A DNA stretch of 11,700 nucleotides from JAVBQU01 sp031548675 (GCA_031548675.1 JAVBQU010000235.1:1-11700); one strand, 5' to 3'. Counted from the first letter of the stretch, positions 1 through 6,338 are shown. The notes: a model not told the origin generated them from the letters alone. A program made the numbers and translations.

Positions 1-380
1 TCGGTAAGTCCGAAAGCACCAATCCATTCTCCTGAGCATAATTTCGGGAGATATTTTTGTTTTTGTTCTGCGGTCCCATGTTCGAAAATGGGAGCGGCAC
101 AAAGCGAGGTGTGTGCCGAAACGATAACGCCTGTTGTGGCACAGGCTTTTGAGAGTTCTTCTACAGCCATAGAATATAAGAGATTGTCGCCTCCAGCACC
201 TCCATATTCTACCGGAAAAGGGATTCCCATAATGCCGAGTTTAGCCATTTTTTCTACAGTTTCGATGGGAAAACGTTCTTCCTCATCAATTTCTGCCGCT
301 AAAGGTTTTACCTCTTTTTCGGTAAACTCTTTTATCATTTGCAGAAAAAGAGTTTGTTCTTTTGTAAGTGAAAAATCCAT
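1..380 (-). CDS. bcd: Butyryl-CoA dehydrogenase, N-terminal part (cut by left window edge)
   Basis: This is a short-chain acyl-CoA dehydrogenase, an FAD enzyme that interconverts crotonyl-CoA and butyryl-CoA, usually with electron-transfer flavoprotein. Only the first 126 residues are present. The protein begins MDFSLTKEQ and continues through the helical N-terminal domain, with EIDEEERFP at about residues 29-37, a YGGAGGD segment near 61-67, and SAHTSLCAAPIFEHGT near 87-102. It leaves the window at GAFGLT, the start of the first acyl-CoA dehydrogenase signature. From memory it matches clostridial Bcd closely in this region. The ATG at 378-380 opens exactly where family members begin. It is preceded by a 360-base spacer, so it probably has its own promoter. 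With sucD, 4hbD and cat2 in the same window, it fits the last reduction of the succinate-to-butyrate route. Another short-chain acyl-CoA dehydrogenase specificity cannot be excluded from the N-terminus alone. Confidence 0.87.
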   Translation of the reverse strand, partial: MDFSLTKEQTLFLQMIKEFTEKEVKPLAAEIDEEERFPIETVEKMAKLGIMGIPFPVEYGGAGGDNLLYSMAVEELSKACATTGVIVSAHTSLCAAPIFEHGTAEQKQKYLPKLCSGEWIGAFGLT

Positions 381-408
381 ATTTTTGTTTTTATTATATT
401 TATGTTAT

Positions 409-437
409 AATACCTGTTAGATTTTCTAACAGGTATT
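409..437. repeat. Perfect 13-bp hairpin upstream of bcd
   Basis: The arms are 409-421 and 425-437, with core TACCTGTTAGA and TCTAACAGGTA and a 3-base loop (TTT). It lies 29 bases upstream of the bcd start codon. On the plus strand it is followed by a T-rich run (437-445), which is terminator-like, but no plus-strand gene feeds it. On the minus strand it would form a stem in the bcd 5' leader, if transcription starts upstream of it. Its arm ACCTGTTAGA resembles the right arm of the window's palindrome family (ACCTGTGAGG) in inside-out order. It may be a relative or an operator/leader hairpin. Confidence 0.5.
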
Positions 438-610
438 TATTTTTTGGGTTGCATGATATTTATGGTATTTATGGAATAAGTTATAGTATCTATAAATACG
501 GATAACATACTAATAAATAGCAGCTTACATTTTCTTTAGAGAGAGCCTGCAAGCTATGCAAAGATACTAAAAAACAAGTGAAAACGTAGTAAATAAAAGA
601 TTTAACAAAT

Positions 611-626
611 AACTCGTGAGGTCTTT
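611..626. repeat. Degenerate half copy of the intergenic palindrome family
   Basis: The sequence here, AACTCGTGAGGTCTTT, differs from the right arm and flank of the family (AACCTGTGAGGTCTTT) only by an exchanged CT/TC pair. No matching left arm precedes it, so it looks like a decayed or truncated copy. The match is short, so chance similarity is possible. Confidence 0.35.
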
Positions 627-740
627 ATGGGTTGGATAGTTTTTGATACACAAAAGGGATTAAACAGCTTCGTTATTAAAATACAATGGAACCATTTTTT
701 GTTATCCCTTAACTAAGTCATAACAGAAAAAATGTGTTTT

Positions 741-1238
741 TTACTTCAGATGTTTTTTTATTTTCTTTATAGCCCAATCGTAATGGCTTGATGTGGCAGA
801 AACACAATAACTCCCTAAACTTGTAGTTCCTGTCCAAGAAAAGTGTTTTTTTGTAAATAATTCTTCACTTGAAAATGAATTAATCAAATTTTTCGTTTCC
901 GCATGACTTTTCTTTAAAAGCTCTACAGCTTGTTCCAATGAAGTGTTTTGGTGTTTTTTCCAAAATTCAATATTCATTTGTGGATATGTTTTCCAATTAT
1001 AAGGTTCGGGTAAAAAACTAGCTTGAGTTCCTGCCTGATTGGAATTGACCCATTGTAATAGTAGCTGATGCCATTCATAGAGATGTACCAAAACATCGCG
1101 GATATTCCGGTCTCTGTCTTCAAAAGAAAATGGTTTTTCTAGTTCCTCTTTGGTTGCCGAATTAATGATTGTAAACAATTTATGGAAATTAGCCTCACTG
1201 CTTTGCAATAACTGTTCTTTGGTTGTTGGTCTTGCCAT
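741..1238 (-). CDS. ClbS/DfsB-family (DUF1706) four-helix bundle protein
   Basis: A 165-residue protein of the ClbS/DfsB family, related to DinB-like four-helix bundles. The best known member, ClbS of colibactin producers, hydrolyses the colibactin cyclopropane and protects DNA. Most homologues have no assigned role. The family hallmarks are clear: MARPTTKEQLL at the N-terminus, FEDRDRNIRDVLVHLYEWHQ at about 39-58, YNWKTYPQMNIEFW near 80-93, and a C-terminal WTGTTSLGSY/ATSSHYDWAIKKIKKH block. Y54 in HLYEW lies near the ClbS tyrosine reported as catalytic (from memory, position approximate). I chose the ATG at 1236-1238 because family members start MARPTTK. A longer reading to 1268 would need a TTG and adds ten atypical residues. 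It is separated from the upstream hydrogenase gene by palindrome A and does not look part of that operon. Its substrate is unknown and it need not concern colibactin. Confidence 0.85.
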   Translation of the reverse strand: MARPTTKEQLLQSSEANFHKLFTIINSATKEELEKPFSFEDRDRNIRDVLVHLYEWHQLLLQWVNSNQAGTQASFLPEPYNWKTYPQMNIEFWKKHQNTSLEQAVELLKKSHAETKNLINSFSSEELFTKKHFSWTGTTSLGSYCVSATSSHYDWAIKKIKKHLK

Positions 1239-1287
1239 AATGGTTCTATCTTTTATATCAAAATACAATCAAGTTTCTGATTATTAT

Positions 1288-1320
1288 AACCCTCACAGGT
1301 TCCTAAAACCTGTGAGGGTT
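1288..1320. repeat. Intergenic palindrome A
   Basis: Perfect inverted repeat: arms AACCCTCACAGGTT (1288-1301) and AACCTGTGAGGGTT (1307-1320), loop CCTAA. Compared with copies E and F, two base pairs of the stem are changed on both sides (A-T to C-G and G-C to A-T), so pairing is kept. It fills the gap between the hydrogenase stop codon and the ClbS-like gene. Read on the minus strand it could hinder read-through, but it is followed by ATAATAATC rather than a U-tract. Confidence 0.85.
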
Positions 1321-1328
1321 AAATGGAT

Positions 1329-2744
1329 TTAATCCAATGCTTTCTTTATCTGGCGTTTTGCTAAATTGAAAGGAGCTAATGAGCAAGGTCCGTTAATACA
1401 TCCGCCCTCGCAAGCCATTACTTCCACAAATTGGGCATCGGGTTTTTTAACCATGCCTTTTAGTAAGCGTTGGTTTGGTTTGTCAAGCCCTTCAACCGAA
1501 AGTGTTGCATAACCTTCGCCAACAGCGTTTACAATTGCATCACGGACTCCTCCGGCACGGGCATAACCCCGTGCAAATTTAGTTACTTCGGCATTGAGGG
1601 GAAGCTCTTCGCAACTGGCTACATCAATGTCATAAGCTGCCAAAAATGCACCTAATTCTTCGAAACTCATCGCCAAATCGACCTCGGCGACTGAATCTGA
1701 TTCGTAACGTTTGGCTAAGCAAGGTCCTATAAATACCACTTCGGCATCGGGATATAATTTTTTGGCTCTTATGGCAGCATAAGCCATGGGGCTTAAGGTT
1801 TCTGAAACAAAGGGTTTTAATTCCTGAGCATGTTTATCAACCCAGCCGGTATAAGCCGGACAGCAAGAGGTAGTCATAAAAGGCTGACCTTCGTGCATAC
1901 GTTCTTTAAATTCTTTGGCTTCATTGGCAGAAGTGTCTTCTGCTCCCAAAGCAACCTCTATTACTTCATCGAAACCGATAGCTTTAATCGCAGCCAAAAT
2001 TTGCCCGGGTTTGGCATCGAACTGTCCGTAAATTGCCGGAGCAGGAATTGCCACTGTTTTTTTGTTGGGATTGGATAGATTCTTATAAATATCAACAATC
2101 TTACAGCGTTCCATAATGGCTCCATACGGACAAGCCTGCATACATTTTCCGCAATAAATACATTTGCTTTCATCAATATGTTCTGTTCCGTCTTCCTTTT
2201 TGGTAATGGCTTTTACGGGACAAGATTCTTCGCACGGAACGGGTGTATAAATGATGGCACGGTAGGGGCATACTTTTTGACACAATCCGCAGCTAACGCA
2301 GTCTTCTTGCGATATGCTGGCTTTTCCTCCTTTAAAAGAAATTGCAGCTTTTGGGCAATTCATCATACACGGACGGCCTTCGCAACCACGGCACATATTG
2401 GTAACCAAGTACTGCGATTGCATACAAGCGCTGCATGCTTCATGAGCTACCGAAAGAATGGTTTTCTTTACATTTTTGTTGTTCAACGAACGCTGTGCAA
2501 ATTCTCTTAAATCTATGGTATAGATTTCTTCATCGACCACATCAAACCCTAAAATGGTTATAATTTTATGTTTGAGAATGTAGCGGTCTTTGTGCAGACA
2601 GCAGCTTACCGATTTTTTATTTCTCGGACGCATTTCAATGGGGACATGAGCCACCCCTTTTGCAAAATTATCTTCTTTTAATAACTTTACAAGTCTAACC
2701 AATAACTCACGTTTAGTGAGCATTGCGTAATTGTCATATAACAT
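1329..2744 (-). CDS. Monomeric [FeFe]-hydrogenase, group B-like
   Basis: A 471-residue cytoplasmic iron-only hydrogenase (no signal peptide or membrane segment), interconverting H+ and H2 with reduced ferredoxin or similar. An N-terminal domain of about 100 residues without a recognised motif is followed by an iron-sulphur region: C104/C107, C118-x2-C121-x4-C126-x3-C130, C149-x2-C152-x2-C155-x3-C159, C171-x3-C175 and C195-x2-C198-x2-C201-x3-C205. All four H-cluster cysteine ligands are present: C295 in TTSCCPAY, C342 in GPCLAKR, and C445 and C449 in EVMACEGGC. The proton-relay cysteine (C294) is retained, so catalysis is plausible. GPC instead of MPC in motif 2, and NGPC after motif 3, fit group B better than group A. 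The start overlaps the preceding [2Fe-2S] ferredoxin gene by 11 bases and has a good GAGGAGA site; an internal ATG (MLTKREL, at 2721-2723) is the alternative. The physiological direction and the maturases HydE, HydF and HydG are not visible here. Confidence 0.9.
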   Translation of the reverse strand: MLYDNYAMLTKRELLVRLVKLLKEDNFAKGVAHVPIEMRPRNKKSVSCCLHKDRYILKHKIITILGFDVVDEEIYTIDLREFAQRSLNNKNVKKTILSVAHEACSACMQSQYLVTNMCRGCEGRPCMMNCPKAAISFKGGKASISQEDCVSCGLCQKVCPYRAIIYTPVPCEESCPVKAITKKEDGTEHIDESKCIYCGKCMQACPYGAIMERCKIVDIYKNLSNPNKKTVAIPAPAIYGQFDAKPGQILAAIKAIGFDEVIEVALGAEDTSANEAKEFKERMHEGQPFMTTSCCPAYTGWVDKHAQELKPFVSETLSPMAYAAIRAKKLYPDAEVVFIGPCLAKRYESDSVAEVDLAMSFEELGAFLAAYDIDVASCEELPLNAEVTKFARGYARAGGVRDAIVNAVGEGYATLSVEGLDKPNQRLLKGMVKKPDAQFVEVMACEGGCINGPCSLAPFNLAKRQIKKALD

Positions 2745-2988
2745 TATTGATCTCCTCTTTTAAAATCTGTCTCAGGTTAAATTTACTAACTCCGGCAACT
2801 ACTCTTCCGTTTAATTCAATAAATGGAGGTGTTTGTTTTTCGTTGCAAAATCCCAAACAAGGGGAAAAACTGATTTCCAGATATTGTAAAATCTCTTGAG
2901 AAAGATTTTCTACAAAGTCCTTTAATTCTGCGCCACCCATAATGTAGCACATGGTCCCCATACAGATTTTTAGTTTTATTTTTTCCAT
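2734..2988 (-). CDS. [2Fe-2S] thioredoxin-like ferredoxin (NuoE/HydC-type domain)
   Basis: An 84-residue stand-alone thioredoxin-fold ferredoxin, the domain found at the C-terminus of NuoE and in HydC. The four cluster ligands are visible as C9-x4-C14 (CMGTMC) and C44-x3-C48 (CLGFC), followed by the usual PPFIELNGRVV strand and turn. It probably carries electrons to or from the hydrogenase encoded immediately downstream, whose ATG overlaps this gene's last 11 bases, implying translational coupling. It is only 29 bases downstream of the phosphatase gene and so is probably in one transcript with it. It is a paralogue of the 5972-6217 product: same length and same cysteine spacing in the first pair, but diverged elsewhere (CLGFC against CEEKC). 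Partner specificity is inferred from gene order only. Confidence 0.88.
   Translation of the reverse strand: MEKIKLKICMGTMCYIMGGAELKDFVENLSQEILQYLEISFSPCLGFCNEKQTPPFIELNGRVVAGVSKFNLRQILKEEINNVI
2751..2757 (-). promoter_or_regulatory. Shine-Dalgarno-like site for the group B-like hydrogenase
   Basis: On the minus strand the sequence is GAGGAGA, six bases before the ATG at 2742-2744. It lies inside the end of the preceding ferredoxin gene. Most genes in this window have no such site, so this one supports the 2744 start over the in-frame ATG seven codons later and suggests independent ribosome loading at the overlap. Confidence 0.55.
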
Positions 2989-3017
2989 AACCGCTATAAT
3001 TTAGCTGTTTAATTCGG

Positions 3018-4223
3018 TTATATATAAATTATTTCTACTTCTTTCAGATATTTGGTTTCTAAAAGAAGTTTTATTCGTTTTATTACATTTCTTCGTATTT
3101 CTAATTCAACCGGTAGAGCAGGGTCTTGATGAGCCACATTGATTTTAGTCCCCACCAAAAAAGTTATTTTATCGCTGTTCAGTAAATATTTAATCATTAA
3201 TTCGGCAGGTCCTTTTTGCTTTTCCCAATCATGACCGCCATCGTTTAGAAGCTGTTCAACTTTACTTAAGGTCAATATTCCTTCAGTAATCAAGTCCACC
3301 CCCTGCATTTTAGAAATGGGAGGAAGCTCCTTATCCAAAACTTTCATGTCAATTTCCATAGGAGTACCCCATTCCCTTGATATGATTTGAGCTGTAGTTC
3401 CTCCGCAAAGAATTTTTTTACCTTGAAACTGTTGAACCTCTCTGCTCAGATATGTATCGTTTTTTTCGTCATACGGAGGACCTGTGCAAATGAGTAGGTT
3501 ACGGGGCTTTCGCATGTAAATGACACAACAGGTGGTGTCGTCTTTGGCAACGAAACCATCGTTCTTTTTGGCTTGCAAAACTAATTTTCGAGCCAGTTCA
3601 GCTGCCGAAATATCCGCTGTTTCGTTCACAACATGGCTGATAAAATCTTTGGCTTTGCTTTCCCAGCCAAAAGGCATTCCCATGCTTCCCATGCCCGATT
3701 GGGTTACGCCATCGCTTACAAATATAATTCTATCTTCTTTTTCTAAAGTAAATTCTGAAATCCATAAAAAAGTATTGCTCAAATCTTCCCTATCAACGGG
3801 AATTTTTTGTTTGGGAATATCAACAAAAGAACCGTTGCGGTAAAGGTAATAGGAGGGGGCTTCGTATTCTACCACCCGTACATTGCCGAAGTAATCGATA
3901 TCGCAAAGGCTGAAAGTAGAATAACTCACTTTACGGATTTTGTCTTCAGGTAATGTTTTGATGATGGATTTTGATGCTTCTACAATGTCTTCATTCATCG
4001 ACGAAAAGTTAATAGCCATAGAAGCTGTCATGGTCGAAAGCACGCTGGCTTTGATGCCGCTGCCTAAGCCGTCGGAAATTACGCTGATAATGCGTCCGTC
4101 ATCCTTTAGCTTTTTAGACATAAAGCAATCACCGCACACCGCATGTCCGGTTTTGTTGTGCTGGGCAAAATCTACTTCTATAAAATTTTCGTTCGGTTTC
4201 AAAGCAAAATCCTTTGTTTTCAA
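3018..4223 (-). CDS. SpoIIE/PP2C-type protein phosphatase of the hydrogenase cluster
   Basis: A 401-residue protein whose first 240 residues form a SpoIIE-like serine/threonine phosphatase domain. Metal-binding acidic motifs are in order: CGDCF (D32), ISDGLGSG (D51), VSDGVTQSG (D171) and KDDTTCCV (D228, D229). No kinase, STAS or receiver domain is fused. Residues about 241-401 form a second domain I do not recognise, with LLICTGPPYD and ILCGGTTAQI segments. Phosphatases of this type are known next to PAS-containing sensory [FeFe]-hydrogenases and are thought to pass on their signal; the target is not in this window. The only available start is a TTG at 4221-4223: a stop lies five codons upstream and the next in-frame ATG is at residue 35, inside the phosphatase core. 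That TTG sits on the edge of palindrome B. It follows hydS by about 40 bases and precedes a [2Fe-2S] ferredoxin gene. Confidence 0.85.
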   Translation of the reverse strand: MKTKDFALKPNENFIEVDFAQHNKTGHAVCGDCFMSKKLKDDGRIISVISDGLGSGIKASVLSTMTASMAINFSSMNEDIVEASKSIIKTLPEDKIRKVSYSTFSLCDIDYFGNVRVVEYEAPSYYLYRNGSFVDIPKQKIPVDREDLSNTFLWISEFTLEKEDRIIFVSDGVTQSGMGSMGMPFGWESKAKDFISHVVNETADISAAELARKLVLQAKKNDGFVAKDDTTCCVIYMRKPRNLLICTGPPYDEKNDTYLSREVQQFQGKKILCGGTTAQIISREWGTPMEIDMKVLDKELPPISKMQGVDLITEGILTLSKVEQLLNDGGHDWEKQKGPAELMIKYLLNSDKITFLVGTKINVAHQDPALPVELEIRRNVIKRIKLLLETKYLKEVEIIYI

Positions 4224-4256
4224 GACCTCATAGGTTTAAAAAAACCTGTAAGATCT
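4223..4256. repeat. Intergenic palindrome B (diverged)
   Basis: Arms 4223-4237 and 4242-4256 are the family sequence with three disturbed pairs: two are C/A on the plus strand (G/U if read on the coding-strand RNA) and one is T/G. It fills the spacer between hydS and the phosphatase gene, and its edge carries the phosphatase TTG start. The ten bases to its left, TTTGTTTTCA, are also found left of palindrome E, so the shared block is longer than the palindrome. Confidence 0.75.
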
Positions 4257-4262
4257 ATTTCT

Positions 4263-5978
4263 TTATAATATCTGCTCCTTATCATCTTTTCCATAAGCAT
4301 CTATTACCGAACGCAAAGTTGCATCAGTAAAAGCAGCGTTTTCGCCTAATAAGCCGGCAACTTGTTGTACGGTCTGCATATGGTTGCGGATTACTTCTTT
4401 TGTTTTTTCAATAATCCATTCCTTTTTCACGCTTGGGTCTTGTAAATCTTGCAACAAACCAAATACCAAACGGTAGGGTTGGATGTTGTAAATTGACAAT
4501 ATCCAAGTTTTTTCATTGTTTTTTATTTGACGTTCTTTGATTTCTTTTCCTGTTGTGAGTACCGTTTTGAATAAAGTTTCGAAAGAACTGATATTTTTTA
4601 AAGCAGCTCCATTTAATCCGGGGCAGACTTCGTAAATATCCATTACCTCTTGTCCCAACAAAGTTGCACAATACTGGTTCATGTCCACAATCTTTAAATC
4701 GGAATTAACCAGTAATACTCCTGCTGGAATTTTGTGTAATAATACGGTTGCTTTATCATGGGCTACTTTACGCATGTAGGATGCACACATATTGTCTTCA
4801 GCACGACCTTCGAGTAAGGCAACAGCAAAATCGCGGCAAGAATCGTAACCGCAGCAGCTGCAATTTAGTTCGTCCTGAACGCTCATTTTCCCTACGGTAG
4901 ATAGAGCTTGTTTGATTTCGTCTTCAGAGTATTCTTTGCGTTTGGTTTGAATATCTTTGCTGAAAGCAATTCCCAAGTCCAAGTGTTTAAAGTCTTCTTT
5001 CGGGTCGCCCATGTCCGACTGGTTAATAACTTCGTAGCGTTTAATAGCTGGGGAAGTCGAATTAAGTTTGGCTGGACCGTTTACACAACCGCCTTTACAG
5101 GCAAGCAGCTCAAGAAAAATAGTTTGGTTGTAAGAATCCGGTTTTAAGTTTTTCAGAACCTCTTTGATAGTTAGTAAATCCGAAAAAGCCATATTCAGTA
5201 CAGGTTTTTCCGGTTTGTGCAAACCGTCTATCATACAGCCTACAATGGGATACAAAGCTCCTAATTTTGAGCTGTAAGGAATAAATTTTTCTTCTTTTCT
5301 TGCCCATATTTCGTCCTGCAAGTCTATTCCCTCTTTCTCGAACCAGACTTTTAAATCTTTAAATGTAATAGCAACATCAATCAAATCACTGAAATTGTCT
5401 GCTTCCATTTTTTTCGCGATGCAAGGACCTGCAAAAATAATCTTAATATCACTACCGTAGAGGTCTTTCAACATTTTGGCATGTGCCAGCATAGGCGAAA
5501 TAATAGGAGTGATGTTAGGTACATATTCGGCAGAATATTTGCGGACATAATCAACTACAACAGGACAGGCAGAAGAAATGTATATACCTTTTTCTTCCGT
5601 ATTCAGAAAATCTTCGGTACGGGCTGAAACAACTTCAGCGCCTAAAGCTGTTTCGGAAACACCTATAAAACCTAAATGTTTAAGAGCAGCAATTAAGTTT
5701 GAAGCAGGTACATTATCAAATTCACTTATGTATGAAGGAGCCAATGACAGATATACTTTCGGATGTTTGCTAAGTGTCAATTGGGTACGGGTTAAGCCAT
5801 CGCGGATTTTTTTTGCTCCGGTAGGACAAACCTGTGTACAATGTCCGCAATACACACAACGGTCTTCAATAATGTATGCCTTGTTGCTTTCGATACGAAT
5901 AGCTTTTACAGGGCATTCGCGAATACACTTGTAGCAGTCCTGACAGCTTTCCGGTTCGGTATAAATGGGTCTTAGCAT
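4263..5978 (-). CDS. hydS: Sensory [FeFe]-hydrogenase with PAS domain (group C, HydS-type)
   Basis: A 571-residue protein. Order: two [4Fe-4S] ferredoxin motifs (C12/C15/C18/C22 and C41/C44/C47/C51), an H-cluster domain (about 75-320), a further Fe-S motif with C373, C375, C376, C381 and C398, a PAS domain (about 412-510), and a helical tail. The four H-cluster ligands are kept: C138 in SSACP, C186 in GPCIAKK, C294 and C298 in LLACKGGC. The residue before C138 is alanine (A137) where catalytic enzymes have the proton-relay cysteine. That replacement and the PAS fusion are typical of group C sensory hydrogenases such as Thermotoga HydS, which are poor catalysts and thought to sense H2 or redox state. 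There is no histidine-kinase ATPase domain, so the signal probably leaves through another protein, most simply the phosphatase encoded next. Its ATG overlaps the stop of the upstream [2Fe-2S] ferredoxin gene by seven bases. Confidence 0.9.
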   Translation of the reverse strand: MLRPIYTEPESCQDCYKCIRECPVKAIRIESNKAYIIEDRCVYCGHCTQVCPTGAKKIRDGLTRTQLTLSKHPKVYLSLAPSYISEFDNVPASNLIAALKHLGFIGVSETALGAEVVSARTEDFLNTEEKGIYISSACPVVVDYVRKYSAEYVPNITPIISPMLAHAKMLKDLYGSDIKIIFAGPCIAKKMEADNFSDLIDVAITFKDLKVWFEKEGIDLQDEIWARKEEKFIPYSSKLGALYPIVGCMIDGLHKPEKPVLNMAFSDLLTIKEVLKNLKPDSYNQTIFLELLACKGGCVNGPAKLNSTSPAIKRYEVINQSDMGDPKEDFKHLDLGIAFSKDIQTKRKEYSEDEIKQALSTVGKMSVQDELNCSCCGYDSCRDFAVALLEGRAEDNMCASYMRKVAHDKATVLLHKIPAGVLLVNSDLKIVDMNQYCATLLGQEVMDIYEVCPGLNGAALKNISSFETLFKTVLTTGKEIKERQIKNNEKTWILSIYNIQPYRLVFGLLQDLQDPSVKKEWIIEKTKEVIRNHMQTVQQVAGLLGENAAFTDATLRSVIDAYGKDDKEQIL

Positions 5979-6217
5979 GGCAATTCTTCTTGTAATATTT
6001 TATACAAACGGGACATGTTTACTTCTTCGTAAACATGTCCGTTTATAGTTATCATAGGTCCTTTGCTGCATTTTTCTTCGCATAAATGTCCAGAAAAATG
6101 CACATCCGCGTCTAATTGATTATCAGTTAGATATTTTTGAATAACTTCTAAATTGGTTTTGTTTCCACGTGAAAAACATGAACTACCTAAACAGATTTTG
6201 ATTTTATGTTGTTCCAT
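5972..6217 (-). CDS. [2Fe-2S] thioredoxin-like ferredoxin paired with HydS
   Basis: An 81-residue thioredoxin-fold [2Fe-2S] ferredoxin with ligands C9-x4-C14 (CLGSSC) and C46-x3-C50 (CEEKC), followed by KGPMITINGHVYEEV, the usual C-terminal strand pattern of the family. It is the first gene of the hydrogenase block, after a 170-base spacer, and ends inside the start of hydS (ATGCTAA overlap). A role as electron donor or acceptor for the sensory hydrogenase, linking its iron-sulphur chain to the cell's redox pool, is inferred from this coupling. It is a paralogue of the 2734-2988 product, which precedes the second hydrogenase in the same way. Confidence 0.87.
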   Translation of the reverse strand: MEQHKIKICLGSSCFSRGNKTNLEVIQKYLTDNQLDADVHFSGHLCEEKCSKGPMITINGHVYEEVNMSRLYKILQEELPC

Positions 6218-6229
6218 AAGGTTTTATGT

Positions 6230-6260
6230 TATGCAATCTCTAACTTTATTTGTATGCAAT
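6230..6260. promoter_or_regulatory. Direct repeat TATGCAAT in the leader of the hydrogenase block
   Basis: Two exact copies of TATGCAAT, at 6230-6237 and 6253-6260, are 23 bases apart, about two helical turns, just upstream of the first gene of the block. This spacing would suit a dimeric regulator. An eight-base repeat in AT-rich DNA can arise by chance, so this is tentative. Confidence 0.25.
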
Positions 6261-6295
6261 ATTTTCAAATTTCTTTATTAGAAAGTTCCGTATGT

Positions 6296-6338
6296 TACTG
6301 AGACCTTATAGCTTTTGAAAAACTGTAAGGTCTCAGTA
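6296..6338. repeat. Intergenic palindrome C (extended, diverged)
   Basis: Arms 6296-6315 and 6319-6338 (20 bases each). The outer part TACTGAGACCTTA pairs perfectly with TAAGGTCTCAGTA. It carries the family core with one compensated pair (C-G changed to T-A), one T/G and one C/A. It lies between the sucD stop and the start of the hydrogenase block and may separate the two transcripts. No U-tract follows on the minus strand (ACATACGG), so it is not a standard terminator. Confidence 0.75.

Larger units (their letters stand above)
381..740. other. 360-base intergenic spacer upstream of bcd
   Basis: This is the only stretch longer than 300 bases without a gene. It is AT-rich and I found no convincing ORF, tRNA or riboswitch in it. 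It holds a 13-bp perfect hairpin at 409-437, a degenerate half copy of the window's palindrome family at 611-626, and a loose inverted repeat GTATTTAT (465-472) / ATAAATAC (492-499). The minus-strand octamer TATCTTTG at 559-566 matches the Bacteroidetes -7 consensus TAnnTTTG, but I see no TTG at the expected -33 spacing. A bcd promoter is therefore likely somewhere here but is not located. Confidence 0.5.

Noticed and set aside
88..420. A 110-codon plus-strand reading frame over the start of bcd
   Set aside because: It is antisense to a well-supported acyl-CoA dehydrogenase N-terminus and has no recognisable family features. The same holds for the other plus-strand frames over the hydrogenase, sucD and 4hbD genes.
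465..499. Inverted repeat GTATTTAT / ATAAATAC as an operator
   Set aside because: It is eight bases of pure AT-rich sequence with a 19-base gap, which is expected by chance here.
654..710. Inverted repeat AAGGGAT / ATCCCTT downstream of the ClbS-like gene
   Set aside because: The 43-base loop and 7-base arms are too weak to call a terminator or binding site.
1239..1268. Ten-residue extension of the ClbS-like protein from a TTG
   Set aside because: Family members begin MARPTTK, which the ATG at 1236-1238 provides.
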